Of a stretch of DNA of 21,852 bases, positions 7,426 to 14,691 are shown piece after piece. Under the pieces are notes generated by a model that ran no database searches, had not been told where the DNA came from, and was given only the letters and a program-made list of their open reading frames with translations. Each line of letters begins with the position of its first letter. Within the stretch, counting starts at the first letter, position 1. Source of the DNA: Pseudomonadota bacterium (GTDB lineage: Bacteria > Desulfobacterota > Syntrophobacteria > Syntrophobacterales > Syntrophobacteraceae); contig JAEZHY010000097.1 of the NCBI GenBank assembly GCA_023416335.1, forward strand, positions 1 through 21,852. Reading direction: 5' to 3'. The position numbers and the translations under genes are program-made.

Positions 7426-7522
7426 GATCTCTTCTTCAGCAGAAAGACCACGGATGTCTTCCTCCGAATAGATTCCTTTTCTGCTCCCTCCATCCGTGTC
7501 CATTTGTGTGTCCATCCGTGTC
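7424..7522 (-). repeat. Left half of the TIR element (split copy)
   Basis: Read on the minus strand this starts with the 29-bp terminal repeat (two-base insertion, 7492-7522) and follows the intact copy at 21533-21735 up to GAAGAGATC, then changes abruptly into SIR2 gene sequence. The missing right half is at 8752-8859 in the opposite relative orientation. Confidence 0.8.
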
Positions 7523-7741
7523 GTAAATACTGCGCTCTCTTCGGACCGCCCGGTACCAGCCGGCAGTTCCCTCGCGGCTGAGGCTTTTTCCGCGCGCCTT
7601 GACCATTTCGGAGGCTTCTCTCATGGCGAGCGTCCCGGAATCGAGACCGTCCACAATTTCGTCCTGCAGATCTTCCGGAAGGGCCAGAAAAGCAAACCTC
7701 GGCTTCTTTTGCGCTGAGAGGATCAATTCCCGATGATTCAT
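7436..7741 (-). CDS. Small DUF3486-like helix-turn-helix protein of the repeat (copy 1)
   Basis: The ATG at 7741 follows GGGAG nine bases upstream. The first 75 or so residues (MNHRELILSAQ ... LPEDLQDEIVDGLDSG ... YRAVRRERSIYD) are nearly the same as the copy at 21314. The order 'LPED-x-x-x-E-x-x-x-x-L ... E-A-x-x-x-VN ... SR-x-x-x-x-x-YRAV' resembles DUF3486-type phage helix-turn-helix proteins; this is a suggestion, not a match I could test. After ERSIYDTDG the frame runs through the element's terminal repeat and shifts relative to the other copy, so only the first 75 codons are likely to be protein under selection. Substitutions between copies include conservative and charge changes. Confidence 0.5.
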   Translation of the reverse strand: MNHRELILSAQKKPRFAFLALPEDLQDEIVDGLDSGTLAMREASEMVKARGKSLSREGTAGWYRAVRRERSIYDTDGHTNGHGWREQKRNLFGGRHPWSFC

Positions 7742-7945
7742 TTCCGTAACTCCCAAATTGTTTCACGCGAAGGCGCGAACGCCGCGAAGAAGAGGATGCT
7801 GGAGGGGAGGAGGGATCCTGTCCGGACTCTTCACACTTCACTTGCGAGAGACATAGCACGAACGATTTTCAGGTAGGGAAAAACTAGTCGAGACCGATCG
7901 AGGGAAGTTAAGAAATGTAACTCATGCCTGGAGGTTGGCTGAGAT
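7742..7945 (-). repeat. Conserved block upstream of the HTH ORF (copy 1)
   Basis: Read on the minus strand, 7945-7909 (ATCTCAGCCAACCTCCAGG ...) matches 20866-20901, and 7908-7742 matches about 21150-21313, including TTTTTCCCTACCTGAAAATC and a CTTCGCGG-rich stretch just before the ATG. In the right-hand copy a 245-bp element separates the two blocks; here they are contiguous. The conserved leader means the duplicated unit is larger than the ORF and probably includes its promoter. Confidence 0.75.
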
Positions 7946-8039
7946 TATCATTTTTAGAGATAGGTAAAGTTTCAGCGGACGCTGGATAAACAGCGCGTGC
8001 CTGACCTGTCAAGAGTGTAGGTTGCCCCTTCTCTTTTTG

Positions 8040-8243
8040 TCATAAACGGAACAGTTTTCTTGCTTCCTTATCCTTGGCCAATCCCAGCTTCGGCAACCAC
8101 GGACGCAGATTTATGAGCACCCGTCTATTTTTTAGCTCGTCAGCAACCTGTCGCAAATGCTCAGTCGTTGAATGTTGCGTCTTATATCCGAAGCGGTTTA
8201 TGAAACACATCAGAAGCAAATGAAGTATTACGACCCGGTCCAC
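8040..8243 (-). pseudogene. Unidentified short coding remnant
   Basis: The frame ends with QHSTTEHLRQVADELKNRR, then a proline/leucine-rich segment and KEARKLFRL. The charge pattern and helix periodicity look like the C-terminus of a real protein, but I do not recognise it. It overlaps the degraded end of the SIR2 3' fragment in another frame and has no ribosome binding site. It may be the 3' end of a neighbouring gene joined to SIR2 by a deletion. Confidence 0.3.
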
Positions 8244-8755
8244 GGGTTGACAAAAAATGAGTCACGCCTGAGGCAGTGCGCCTGCAACGGCCAAGCCCTT
8301 TCGGATACAACATGCCAGATCTGACGAAAGTCAGGGTCGTCAAGGCTGTACCCAACGAAAACAGCGGTGCGCATGATCAGTAGGTTTGCAAGGTAGGTAG
8401 CCAGCAAGGGATAAGTTGTCAGAAAACCGTCATAGTCAGCCTCAGTAATTATAAGTCGGTTCGGGTGATTGACGTCCCCATGTAGTTTGAGCAGCGTAAC
8501 GATTGGCTCCTTTGGGTTAGGTGAACGAGATCCGATCGACAATTGATTTTCATCAACGACCGGCCTGCATCCACGAGCCACAGCGGAGTACTGCCTTTCC
8601 AAGAGGAAATCAAAATTCGTCGTGCATACAATATCGAAAGGGACCGAACAGAAGGCCCGGTGAGCTTCGCTAGGCTGAGATTCTTCAAGGAGGAGCATCT
8701 CGGACAAGCACTCGATGAGCTTGGGACGCCCATACTCATGTTTGTATGCAGATGT
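8228..8755 (-). pseudogene. SIR2-family gene, 3' fragment
   Basis: Read on the minus strand from about 8755: SAYKHEYGRPKLIECLSEML, then FDIVCTTNFDFLLERQY (TTN-x-D motif), LLKLHGDVNHP (catalytic His in LHG), and FVGYSLDDPDFRQIW, which are successive hallmarks of SIR2-like NAD hydrolase domains. There is no natural start: the family would have about 65 more residues before it, and exactly those are encoded on the plus strand at 7229-7425. After HVVSER (near 8297) the expected 'LGRLRRTAY'-type ending continues in another frame, so a frameshift or junction also damages the 3' end. The gene is inactive in its present state. Confidence 0.75.
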
Positions 8756-8859
8756 TTGAAGTCAGTTAAAAGCAGAAGGTGCTGCGGAATTACTTCTTTC
8801 CGTGATGCTTTAGACTTCGCATCCTGTTTTATCCGTGTCCATCTGTGTCCATCCGTGTC
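8752..8859 (+). repeat. Right half of the TIR element (split copy)
   Basis: From TTTGAAGTCAGTTAAAAGC the sequence follows the right half of the intact copies at 14287-14479 and 21533-21735, ending in the terminal repeat at 8831-8859. The left side switches directly into SIR2 coding sequence. With 7424-7522 it makes one complete element. Confidence 0.8.
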
Positions 8860-9031
8860 AAAAGGCAGTGGCCGGGCCGGCTTGCTTATCCGGTGCTTTT
8901 GCCGATAGGAAGAAGCCGGCACCGGCAGTTCCTTCCCGCATTTTGCGAAAAAGCGTTTGCGGGTCCCTCGATGCTCATCAGGGCCGAGGGACTTTCGTCG
9001 GGGCAACTGTGATATGGTTCAACATGCTCTA
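8860..9031. other. Short unassigned spacer with GC-rich hairpins
   Basis: No gene is supported. Hairpin-forming GC-rich words (GCCGGC/GCCGGC-type) occur at 8870-8930. The next element starts at 9032. Confidence 0.3.
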
Positions 9032-9444
9032 ATACTAAATAGTGCTTTCAAGTTGATATTTAATTCCCTGCCGAGGTGGAAGAGGTTAGCCCCCGACCGG
9101 GCACCAGCACCAGATTTCGGCCCTCTTGGGCCGATCGCTCGGTGCTTGCTGTGTCTGCCCCGGTGCCTTTGCGGGGCGCCACAGTAAGCGCCAAGTAAGC
9201 CGCAGAGCGGCGCAGGGGGTGTGGGGGCCGCCGGTCCCCACGCTATTTGGATCCTTCTTATGAAACTTCAATCCGGAACCGGGTTATGGCGTGTTCTTCC
9301 GACGGCGACTTTTTCGGTTTCAGCCCGGCACGGTCAGGAAACCGTGCCTAAACTCAACGGGGCTTTCCTCAAAAGCGAAGTTTCATCCTGTTCAAACCGC
9401 ATTCGGGAATGCGGCGGCTCCGCTTGAACGCAACTCCGTATAAC
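9032..9444 (+). repeat. Second dispersed element (TTCAAG ... CTTGAACGCAA ends), copy 1 with nested insert
   Basis: Positions 9032-9259 match 20902-21128 almost base for base, including GTTGATATTTAATTCCCTGC and several GC-rich hairpins (CCCCGGTG ... GCGGGG). The outer left end (ATACTAA ... GCTTTCAAG) and the right end at 9422-9444 (GCTTGAACGCAACTCCGTAT) are imperfect inverted repeats of each other. In this copy about 160 bp, including the palindrome at 9327-9348, are inserted between the body and the right end. No open frame inside looks real. Confidence 0.7.
9327..9348. repeat. Palindromic repeat (GGCACGGT ... ACCGTGCC), second copy
   Basis: It has the same 8-bp stem as 703-724 with the complementary loop, hence opposite orientation. 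It lies in the insert within the second dispersed element. Confidence 0.65.
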
Positions 9445-9541
9445 AAACTTTTCGCAAATATCGAAATTAGTATATCTTATACCCGACACTCGAAGGGAGA
9501 TAATCCGGAGAGGCCAACGGCATTAAAGAAGTGCGCTCTGG

Positions 9542-9569
9542 TTGTTGTACTTTCAAATAAACATATAGT
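9542..9569 (+). promoter_or_regulatory. Candidate sigma-70 promoter for the ABC transporter
   Basis: TTGTTG (9542-9547) and TATAGT (9564-9569) are separated by 16 bases in otherwise AT-rich DNA, placing a start near 9577, about 36 bases before the ATG at 9613. This is a pattern match only. Confidence 0.35.
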
Positions 9570-9612
9570 GGACGATGGGGCTACACGGCATTCACTGGGG
9601 ATAAATAAACCG

Positions 9613-11937
9613 ATGAAGAAGGCTCTCTACATTTTCATTTCAATCCTTTGGCTGGTTGGAGGCTGCACGAAGCAGGACAGCTCGAGAATGGCAACGATTG
9701 ACGATGTAGCGAATAAAAGGATAGGGGTCTATACCGGTACGATCTATGACAGGTTTGCCGCGGAGCGTTTTCCCTCCGCCGAAGTGCTGCGCTACAACAA
9801 CCCGGCCGACTTCACCCTTGCTCTAAAAAACGGCAAGATCGATGTGGTAATAACGAACTTGTATCAGGCTAAAGTCTTGCTCCAAAACAATCCCGATATC
9901 GGCATCCTGACCGATGACGTCTTGAATTTTCCGATCGGCATCGGTTTCAACAAGGATAATCCGTCCCTGCGGGAGAAATTCAATGCTTTCCTTAAAACCA
10001 TCAAAGCAGATGGCTCCTATGACGTTATGTACAATAGATGGTTTTCCGGTGACCCCGAAACGGTCAAGATGCCGCAGTTCGATCCGGTCTCCAACGGAGA
10101 AAGGCGGATCTTGGGGGTTGCAATTGGGGACTTACCCAGCGCTGGATTTGTCAACGGAGAGTATGTCGGCTTCGATATTGAGATGCTCAAAACGTTTGTT
10201 CAAAAAGAGAATATCCATTTGGACATCATCTCCCTGGAGTTCGGGGCTCTGATTGCTTCGCTGAAATCAGGCAAAGTGGATGCGATTGCCGATTGCATCG
10301 CGATTACCGAGGAAAGGCAGAAACAGGTCGATTTCTCAGACCCTTATATGGAAGACAAGTCGGCCATTATTGCCCTTAAAAAGAACATCGCCGGCATGGA
10401 GTCTTCAAAGGGAACGGCAGAGCATTCCTTTATCGGGAGCGTCTCGGAAGGCTTCTACAATAATATCCTCCATGAGGACCGGTATCTGATCATATTCAGC
10501 GGATTGAAGGTCACTATCTTTATATCGATTTTCTCCGTAGGCCTGGGTACGTTGTTCGGTGCATTGGTCTGCTTCATGAGAATGTCGCAGTATAAAATAT
10601 TAAAGCAATTTGCCAAATTGTATATTTCCATCGTGCGCGGAATCCCCCTCCTGGTTCTCCTGATGCTCATCTACTACGTTGCATTTGCCAAATCGGACAT
10701 CTCACCCGTTCTTGTCGCTGTGCTTGCTTTTGCCATCAATTTCGGGGCCTATGTATCCGAGATGTTCCGAGCGGCCATTGAAAGCATCGACAAAGGGCAA
10801 ACCGAGGCGGGAATTGCGGGAGGATTCAGCAGGAGCCAAACCTTCGCTTATATCGTGATGCCTCAGGCTGCCAGGCAGGTATTACCGGTCTATAAGGGGG
10901 AGCTGATCTCTTTGGTCAAAATGACCTCCATAGTGGGCTATATCGCTGTTCAGGATCTTACGAAGGCAAGCGATATCATCCGCAGCCGTACCTTTGACGC
11001 TTTCTTTCCGCTCATCATGACGGCCGTGCTCTACTTCGGCATTTCGTGGCTGCTCTTATACTTTCTTGGAATGGTCGAACAATCGGTCGATCCCAAAATG
11101 CAAAAGCGTGGGACAAGGAAAAAGACCCTGCCCTGGACGACCGCGGCAGGGGCGGTCCTGGTACTGGCCGCCGTATTTGCCTTCATCCCATCTGATGGCC
11201 CGAATAAATACCCGACCGGCACGAGCGCCAATGGACAGATAACCGGCTTGTCCGACCTGGACGGAAAGCGCATATGTGTGATCACCGGAACAACGGGTGA
11301 CTTCGTGGTGCGGGAAAAATACAAATCGGCCCAGGTTCTCGACATGCTCTACCCTGCCGATGGGGCGCTGGCAGTAAAGACCCACAAAGCCGATGCATTC
11401 GTATTCGACAAATGCACTCTGCAATACCTTGCTGCCAGGAACGAAAACGACTTCGAATTGATCCCCGAAAAACTGGCGAATACCGATATTGCCATCCCAA
11501 TGCGCCTCAGCGACAAAGCACTCCACCAAACCATCAACTCCGCACTGCTCCGGCTCAAAAACGATGGAACCCTGGACAACATGTACAAGCGATGGTTTGT
11601 AGAACAAAAAACCGAAATGCCCCAAATCGAGTTGGACGGAAGAAATGGTACTCTGAAAATGGGTACGTCTTCTCTGGCCGAGCCTTTCGCCTTTCTCTCC
11701 AACGGACGAATAATCGGCCACGATATCGAGCTGGCATACAGGATAGCCGAAATAGCGGGCGTCAAACTGGCGATCAGCGATATGTCCTACGATGCGATGG
11801 TTACGGCGCTGCATGCTGGACAAATCGATTTTGCCATCGGGAATTTTTATAAACTCGAAGAGCGAATGAAGGCTGTCGAGTTTTCGATCCCGTACCTGCA
11901 AAACGATATATCCGTCCTGATAAGGAGGCCGAAATAA
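9613..11937 (+). CDS. Fused substrate-binding/permease protein of an amino-acid-type ABC transporter
   Basis: The 774-residue protein starts with a lipoprotein signal (lipobox LVGGC, Cys18), so its N-terminal part is anchored outside the inner membrane. Residues 30-147 resemble the second half of an SBP_bac_3 domain (KRIGVYTGT ... SYDVMYNRWF), and 160-257 the first half (GFDIEMLKTF ... VDFSDPYM), so the halves are in swapped order. Residues 285-490 are a HisM/GlnP-type permease with the EAA-like loop TEAGIAGGFSRSQTFAYIVM. After a further membrane segment (508-525), residues 545-662 repeat the second half (KRICVITGTTGD ... LDNMYKRWF) and 668-774 the first half. The upstream ATG/GTG codons give no signal peptide, so 9613 is chosen. 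The stop overlaps the start of the ATPase gene. The likely substrate class is a polar amino acid; the exact one is unknown. Confidence 0.85.
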   Translation: MKKALYIFISILWLVGGCTKQDSSRMATIDDVANKRIGVYTGTIYDRFAAERFPSAEVLRYNNPADFTLALKNGKIDVVITNLYQAKVLLQNNPDIGILTDDVLNFPIGIGFNKDNPSLREKFNAFLKTIKADGSYDVMYNRWFSGDPETVKMPQFDPVSNGERRILGVAIGDLPSAGFVNGEYVGFDIEMLKTFVQKENIHLDIISLEFGALIASLKSGKVDAIADCIAITEERQKQVDFSDPYMEDKSAIIALKKNIAGMESSKGTAEHSFIGSVSEGFYNNILHEDRYLIIFSGLKVTIFISIFSVGLGTLFGALVCFMRMSQYKILKQFAKLYISIVRGIPLLVLLMLIYYVAFAKSDISPVLVAVLAFAINFGAYVSEMFRAAIESIDKGQTEAGIAGGFSRSQTFAYIVMPQAARQVLPVYKGELISLVKMTSIVGYIAVQDLTKASDIIRSRTFDAFFPLIMTAVLYFGISWLLLYFLGMVEQSVDPKMQKRGTRKKTLPWTTAAGAVLVLAAVFAFIPSDGPNKYPTGTSANGQITGLSDLDGKRICVITGTTGDFVVREKYKSAQVLDMLYPADGALAVKTHKADAFVFDKCTLQYLAARNENDFELIPEKLANTDIAIPMRLSDKALHQTINSALLRLKNDGTLDNMYKRWFVEQKTEMPQIELDGRNGTLKMGTSSLAEPFAFLSNGRIIGHDIELAYRIAEIAGVKLAISDMSYDAMVTALHAGQIDFAIGNFYKLEERMKAVEFSIPYLQNDISVLIRRPK

Positions 11938-13022
11938 TGATCAAAGTCGAGCACCTTTCAAAACGGTTCGGCGAACACTGGGTATTGAAAGACATCAATG
12001 CCGAAATCAGCAAAGGCGAAGTGGTGTCCATCATCGGTCCTTCCGGGACAGGGAAGAGCACTTTCTTGCGCTGCCTCAACCTTCTCGAGACACCCAGCGG
12101 CGGCAGGATTGAAATCGATGGGGTCGATATTCTGGAAAAGAAGGTGAACAAACCCAAGCTGCGTCAAAAAATGGGAATGGTCTTTCAGGCGTTCAACTTA
12201 TACGCGCATCTGACCGTACTGGAGAATTTGACGATCGGACCGGTCAAGCTGCTCGGCAAAACACGGAATGCTGCCGAAGCCGAGGCTCGCGAGCTTCTCA
12301 GAGCAGTCGGTCTTTCGGAAAAGGCCGGAAGTTTTCCCGATGAACTCTCCGGCGGGCAAAAGCAACGGGTTGCCATCGCCAGATGCCTGGCCATGGCTCC
12401 TCAGATCATTCTATTCGATGAACCCACTTCAGCTCTCGATCCAACCATGGTCGGCGAAGTGCTGGGAGTGATTCGTCGCCTTGCCAAAGACGGCATGACC
12501 ATGGCGATTGTCACCCACGAGATGGACTTTGCCAAAAGCGTCTCGACCAAAGTCTTTTACATGGATGAAGGGATTATCTACGAGACGGGCAGCCCGGATG
12601 AGATTTTCGAAAATCCCGGAAAGGAAAAGACTCGGAACTTTATCCAAAGGATTCGGACATTCAAGGAGAGCATCCAAACCAAAGATTTTGACCTGTTCAA
12701 GCTCAATGCCGGCATTGAACTGTTCTGCACAAAGCACACTGTGGACAAGGGAATTGTAAACAGTATTCTTCTGGTGGTTGAGGAAATGATCGTCCAGATG
12801 CTGCTGCCGATCTCCCAGGACAAACCGGAAATCGGTTTTACGTTGGAATATTCTGAAAAAAGAGGTGAGTTCCGGCTGATTTTCGACTACCGGGGAGCAG
12901 AAAACAATCTCCTGATTTCTTCAGACCCGGATAATTTACCCTTACGGCTGGTAAAAGGGATGGCTAAGGAAAGCCGGCATTCTTTCAGTAACGGAGGAAA
13001 TCGAATCACGATCACGATTTGA
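11937..13022 (+). CDS. Polar amino-acid ABC transporter ATPase with extra C-terminal domain
   Basis: Residues 1-240 are a complete GlnQ/HisP-type ATPase: Walker A GPSGTGKST (34-42), Q-loop VFQ (82-84), signature LSGGQ (137-141), Walker B IILFDEP (157-163) and H-loop VTHEM (192-196). It energises the fused binding-protein/permease encoded just upstream; the genes overlap by one base (TAATG), implying coupled translation. Typical GlnQ proteins stop near residue 245. Here about 115 further residues follow (FDLFKLNAGIELFC ... ILLVVEEMIVQML ... LIFDYRGAENN ... LPLRLVKGMAKESRHSF ... GGNRITITI), whose spacing recalls RsbW-type anti-sigma HATPase domains, but the N-box asparagine is glutamine and the glycine boxes are weak. 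It may be a regulatory or dimerisation domain. Confidence 0.9.
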   Translation: MIKVEHLSKRFGEHWVLKDINAEISKGEVVSIIGPSGTGKSTFLRCLNLLETPSGGRIEIDGVDILEKKVNKPKLRQKMGMVFQAFNLYAHLTVLENLTIGPVKLLGKTRNAAEAEARELLRAVGLSEKAGSFPDELSGGQKQRVAIARCLAMAPQIILFDEPTSALDPTMVGEVLGVIRRLAKDGMTMAIVTHEMDFAKSVSTKVFYMDEGIIYETGSPDEIFENPGKEKTRNFIQRIRTFKESIQTKDFDLFKLNAGIELFCTKHTVDKGIVNSILLVVEEMIVQMLLPISQDKPEIGFTLEYSEKRGEFRLIFDYRGAENNLLISSDPDNLPLRLVKGMAKESRHSFSNGGNRITITI

Positions 13023-13149
13023 CATTTGCTGCCGCGCGGCTTCTTTCTTACTGATTTTGGCCGCCGGCACGGAGCAAATCCGTAATCTTAAGTCTCGGTC
13101 AGGCCGACACTCTTGGGCGAGTTCCCGACGCGATTTGTGGCGGCTCATC

Positions 13150-13300
13150 ACTAATACGGAATTGCGTTCAAGTTTCTGCCGATTAACACACATCTACGTC
13201 ATTCCGGCGAAAGCCGGAATCCAGTCGGTTAAAAGCATCTGGATCCCGGCTTTCGCCGGGATGACGGTTTTGGTTCTCTATCATCTTGAACGCAAACTGG
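13150..13300. repeat. MITE-like element with TTGCGTTCAAG inverted ends
   Basis: The left end (ACTAATACGGAATTGCGTTC..., inner TTGCGTTCAAG at 13162-13172) and the right end CTTGAACGCAA (13285-13295) are a perfect 11-bp inverted repeat. The same ends bound the elements at 9032-9444 and 20902-21146, but the interior here is different and consists mainly of the palindrome at 13198-13266. Confidence 0.6.
13198..13266. repeat. Large palindrome of the CGTCATTCCGGCGAAAGCC type
   Basis: CGTCATTCCGGCGAAAGCC with eight further bases (to 13225) is complemented almost exactly by 13239-13266 around a 13-base loop, giving a 28-bp stem with a few mismatches. Each arm is itself a small hairpin (CCGGC-GAAA-GCCGG). 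This word is a common dispersed palindrome of proteobacteria. It lies between convergent genes and could stop transcription from both sides. Confidence 0.8.
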
Positions 13301-13349
13301 TAAAGACCCGCTCGGCCAATGGCCATGTTCCGGACCCGGATACCGTCCA

Positions 13350-13775
13350 TTAAGCCGGCGTGACGGTGAATCCGTTGAACGTGAAAGGCTCGTCAGGTTT
13401 GCGGGTGAAATCGAGGTAGTAATCGTTTCGTTTGTCGCTCCACCTTATATAATACGTGTTTCTGTCTACATTTGTAGGTTTGGTCTTTGCTATTTTCTCT
13501 TTGATCATCGGGGTAAACATGGAGTCGTAGTTTTTCAGAAAAGCCGCTTTGTCCTTGACCTTTCCAATGGCGTCATTCCCTTCCCAGGAAAATCTGTTGA
13601 AATTAGTAAGGCTCGCCACTTTTTCCTTATCGCCGTCTGCGACAGCTTTCTGGAAGGCAGCAAAAAACACGCTGAATTCGTCTTCTCTTTGCGCCTGGGC
13701 GGCAGAATCCGCTATCCAGGTAGTGCAAATCGTTAAAACCAATAAAACCGCAAAAATAACAGCTCTCTTCATCAT
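13350..13775 (-). CDS. Exported NTF2-like small protein of unknown function
   Basis: The 141-residue product begins MMKRAVIFAVLLVLTICTTW and is likely cleaved near DSAAQAQ, so it is exported. The mature part opens FSVFFAAFQKAVADGDKEKV, which is the first helix pattern of periplasmic NTF2/SnoaL-like proteins ('F-x-x-F-x-x-AV-x-x-GDK'), followed by a GK-x-KDKAAFLKNY segment and beta-rich WSDKRNDYYLDFTRK. The start at 13775 gives the best signal peptide; an ATG eight codons upstream is possible and neither has a strong ribosome binding site. Longer upstream frames run into repeats. Convergent with the ABC transporter; the role is unknown. Confidence 0.7.
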   Translation of the reverse strand: MMKRAVIFAVLLVLTICTTWIADSAAQAQREDEFSVFFAAFQKAVADGDKEKVASLTNFNRFSWEGNDAIGKVKDKAAFLKNYDSMFTPMIKEKIAKTKPTNVDRNTYYIRWSDKRNDYYLDFTRKPDEPFTFNGFTVTPA

Positions 13776-13931
13776 CGCGCTAAACCCCGTTTCAGTCATT
13801 TTGCCCGCGGCACCTTCCGGCGAGTTTGGGATGCGGAATCCGTTTCCCCTGCTGTAATGCCACGGACTATATAACAAAAGAGTGCAGGCCGGGCAAAATA
13901 TCCCTGTGCGCCCGGCAAAAAAGATATTTAC

Positions 13932-13973
13932 GACACGGATGGACACAAATGGACACGGATGGAGGGAGCAGAG
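13932..13973 (+). repeat. Solo left end of the GACACGGAT element
   Basis: The 29-bp terminal repeat (13932-13960) plus GGAGGGAGCAG match the left end of the intact copies, after which similarity stops at GAGCCGC. It lies some 330 bp from the copy at 14287-14479 and in the same orientation. Confidence 0.75.
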
Positions 13974-14056
13974 CCGCAACCAAAATACGAAAGACAAAAG
14001 CTCACAACCACGAAATACACGAAAATCACGAAAGAAAACAACAGGATAAGGTCGTA

Positions 14057-14149
14057 GGATGGGTGGAGCGGAGAGACTGTGTCGTGTTGTCGATGAAAAC
14101 CAGCCCAACCCCGGTCGGTTACGACACAGTCTCGCAGCGTAACCCATCG
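14057..14149. repeat. Long interrupted palindrome
   Basis: GAGACTGTGTCGT (14073-14085) is perfectly complementary to ACGACACAGTCTC (14121-14133), and outside it GATGGGT (14058-14064) pairs with ACCCATC (14142-14148). The unpaired centre is about 35 bases. It looks like a small palindromic mobile repeat; no gene function is evident. Confidence 0.65.
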
Positions 14150-14286
14150 TTCTTGGGTGAGCGCTACGAGTACGAAACACACGAAAGTCCGTTCGGTTCT
14201 CCTCAGTTTCACATACATCTAAGAGGTTGATGTCAAACGATTTACAGAACCGGCAACATGAAAATCTTGCTCAAAAACAAGAAAAT

Positions 14287-14479
14287 GACGGATAGTAGTA
14301 CGGATGGAGGGAGCAGAAAAGGAATCTATTCGGAGGAAGACATCCGTGGTCTTTCTGCTGGAGAAGAGATCCCTTTTGAGGTCGGTTAAAAGCAGAAGGT
14401 GCTGCGGAATTACTTCTTCCCGTGATGCTTTAGACTTCGCATCCTGTTTTATCCGTGTCCATCTGTGTCTATCCGTGGC
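14287..14479 (+). repeat. GACACGGAT TIR element, nearly full copy
   Basis: The interior (GGAGGGAGCAGAAAAGG through CTTTAGACTTCGCATCC) matches 21562-21706 with few changes. The right terminal repeat (14451-14479) is good; the left is decayed (GACGGAT ... ACGGAT). Its right end is about 15 bases from the last recognisable codon of the prfC fragment. Confidence 0.8.
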
Positions 14480-14493
14480 AAAAGGCAGTGGGC

Positions 14494-14655
14494 TGCGTGA
14501 CGAGCGGCCCTGCGTGCTTTGACAGCCCCGGCTTTTTGAATGGCTCCCCCAAACAGGAGCAGTTTTTCCGTTAAAGTAGTCTTGCCGGCGTCGGGATGAC
14601 TGATGATCCCAAAGGTCCTGCGCCGTTTGATTTCTTTGTGATTGGGTTGAATCAT
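14494..14655 (-). pseudogene. prfC: Peptide chain release factor 3, N-terminal stub
   Basis: The first 54 codons ([17 protein letters not shown] ... [23 protein letters not shown]) match the start of RF3, the GTPase that recycles RF1 and RF2, including its P-loop SHPDAGKTT. Full-length RF3 is about 530 residues; homology ends at residue 54, after which the frame enters sequence bordering the repeat at 14287-14479 and stops at 14449. No other prfC portion is in the window. The product would lack the rest of the G domain and all later domains, so it is non-functional. Confidence 0.85.
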
Positions 14656-14691
14656 TTGGTCTCTATCCGGGAAACGTCTAATATTTAGCAG

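Larger units (their letters stand above)
13023..13349. other. Intergenic region between convergent genes, holding a repeat element
   Basis: No gene is supported. The right two thirds are the 151-bp element at 13150-13300. The left part contains a short CCGCGCGG hairpin soon after the ATPase stop codon but no T-run, so it is not a clear terminator. Confidence 0.4.
13776..14286. other. Repeat-rich stretch without genes
   Basis: Apart from the repeats listed separately (13932-13973, 14057-14149), this holds CACGAAA tandem-like words at 14009-14036 and 14175-14188. No coding sequence is supported. Confidence 0.5.

Noticed and set aside
7201..7859. Several minus-strand frames of 100-200 codons
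   Set aside because: They cross the SIR2 fragment, the half element and its leader; only the MNHREL frame is shared between copies in the same phase over its first 75 codons.
8449..9006. 185-codon minus-strand frame spanning the SIR2 fragment and the repeat
   Set aside because: It is out of frame with the SIR2 motifs and crosses the repeat element; the product has no domain.
11056..11901. 281-codon antisense open frame
   Set aside because: It is antisense to the transporter gene, whose product is clearly recognisable; no independent signals.
14304..14522. 72-codon plus-strand frame inside the repeat
   Set aside because: It is the element interior read through, and the frame is not preserved in the split copy.
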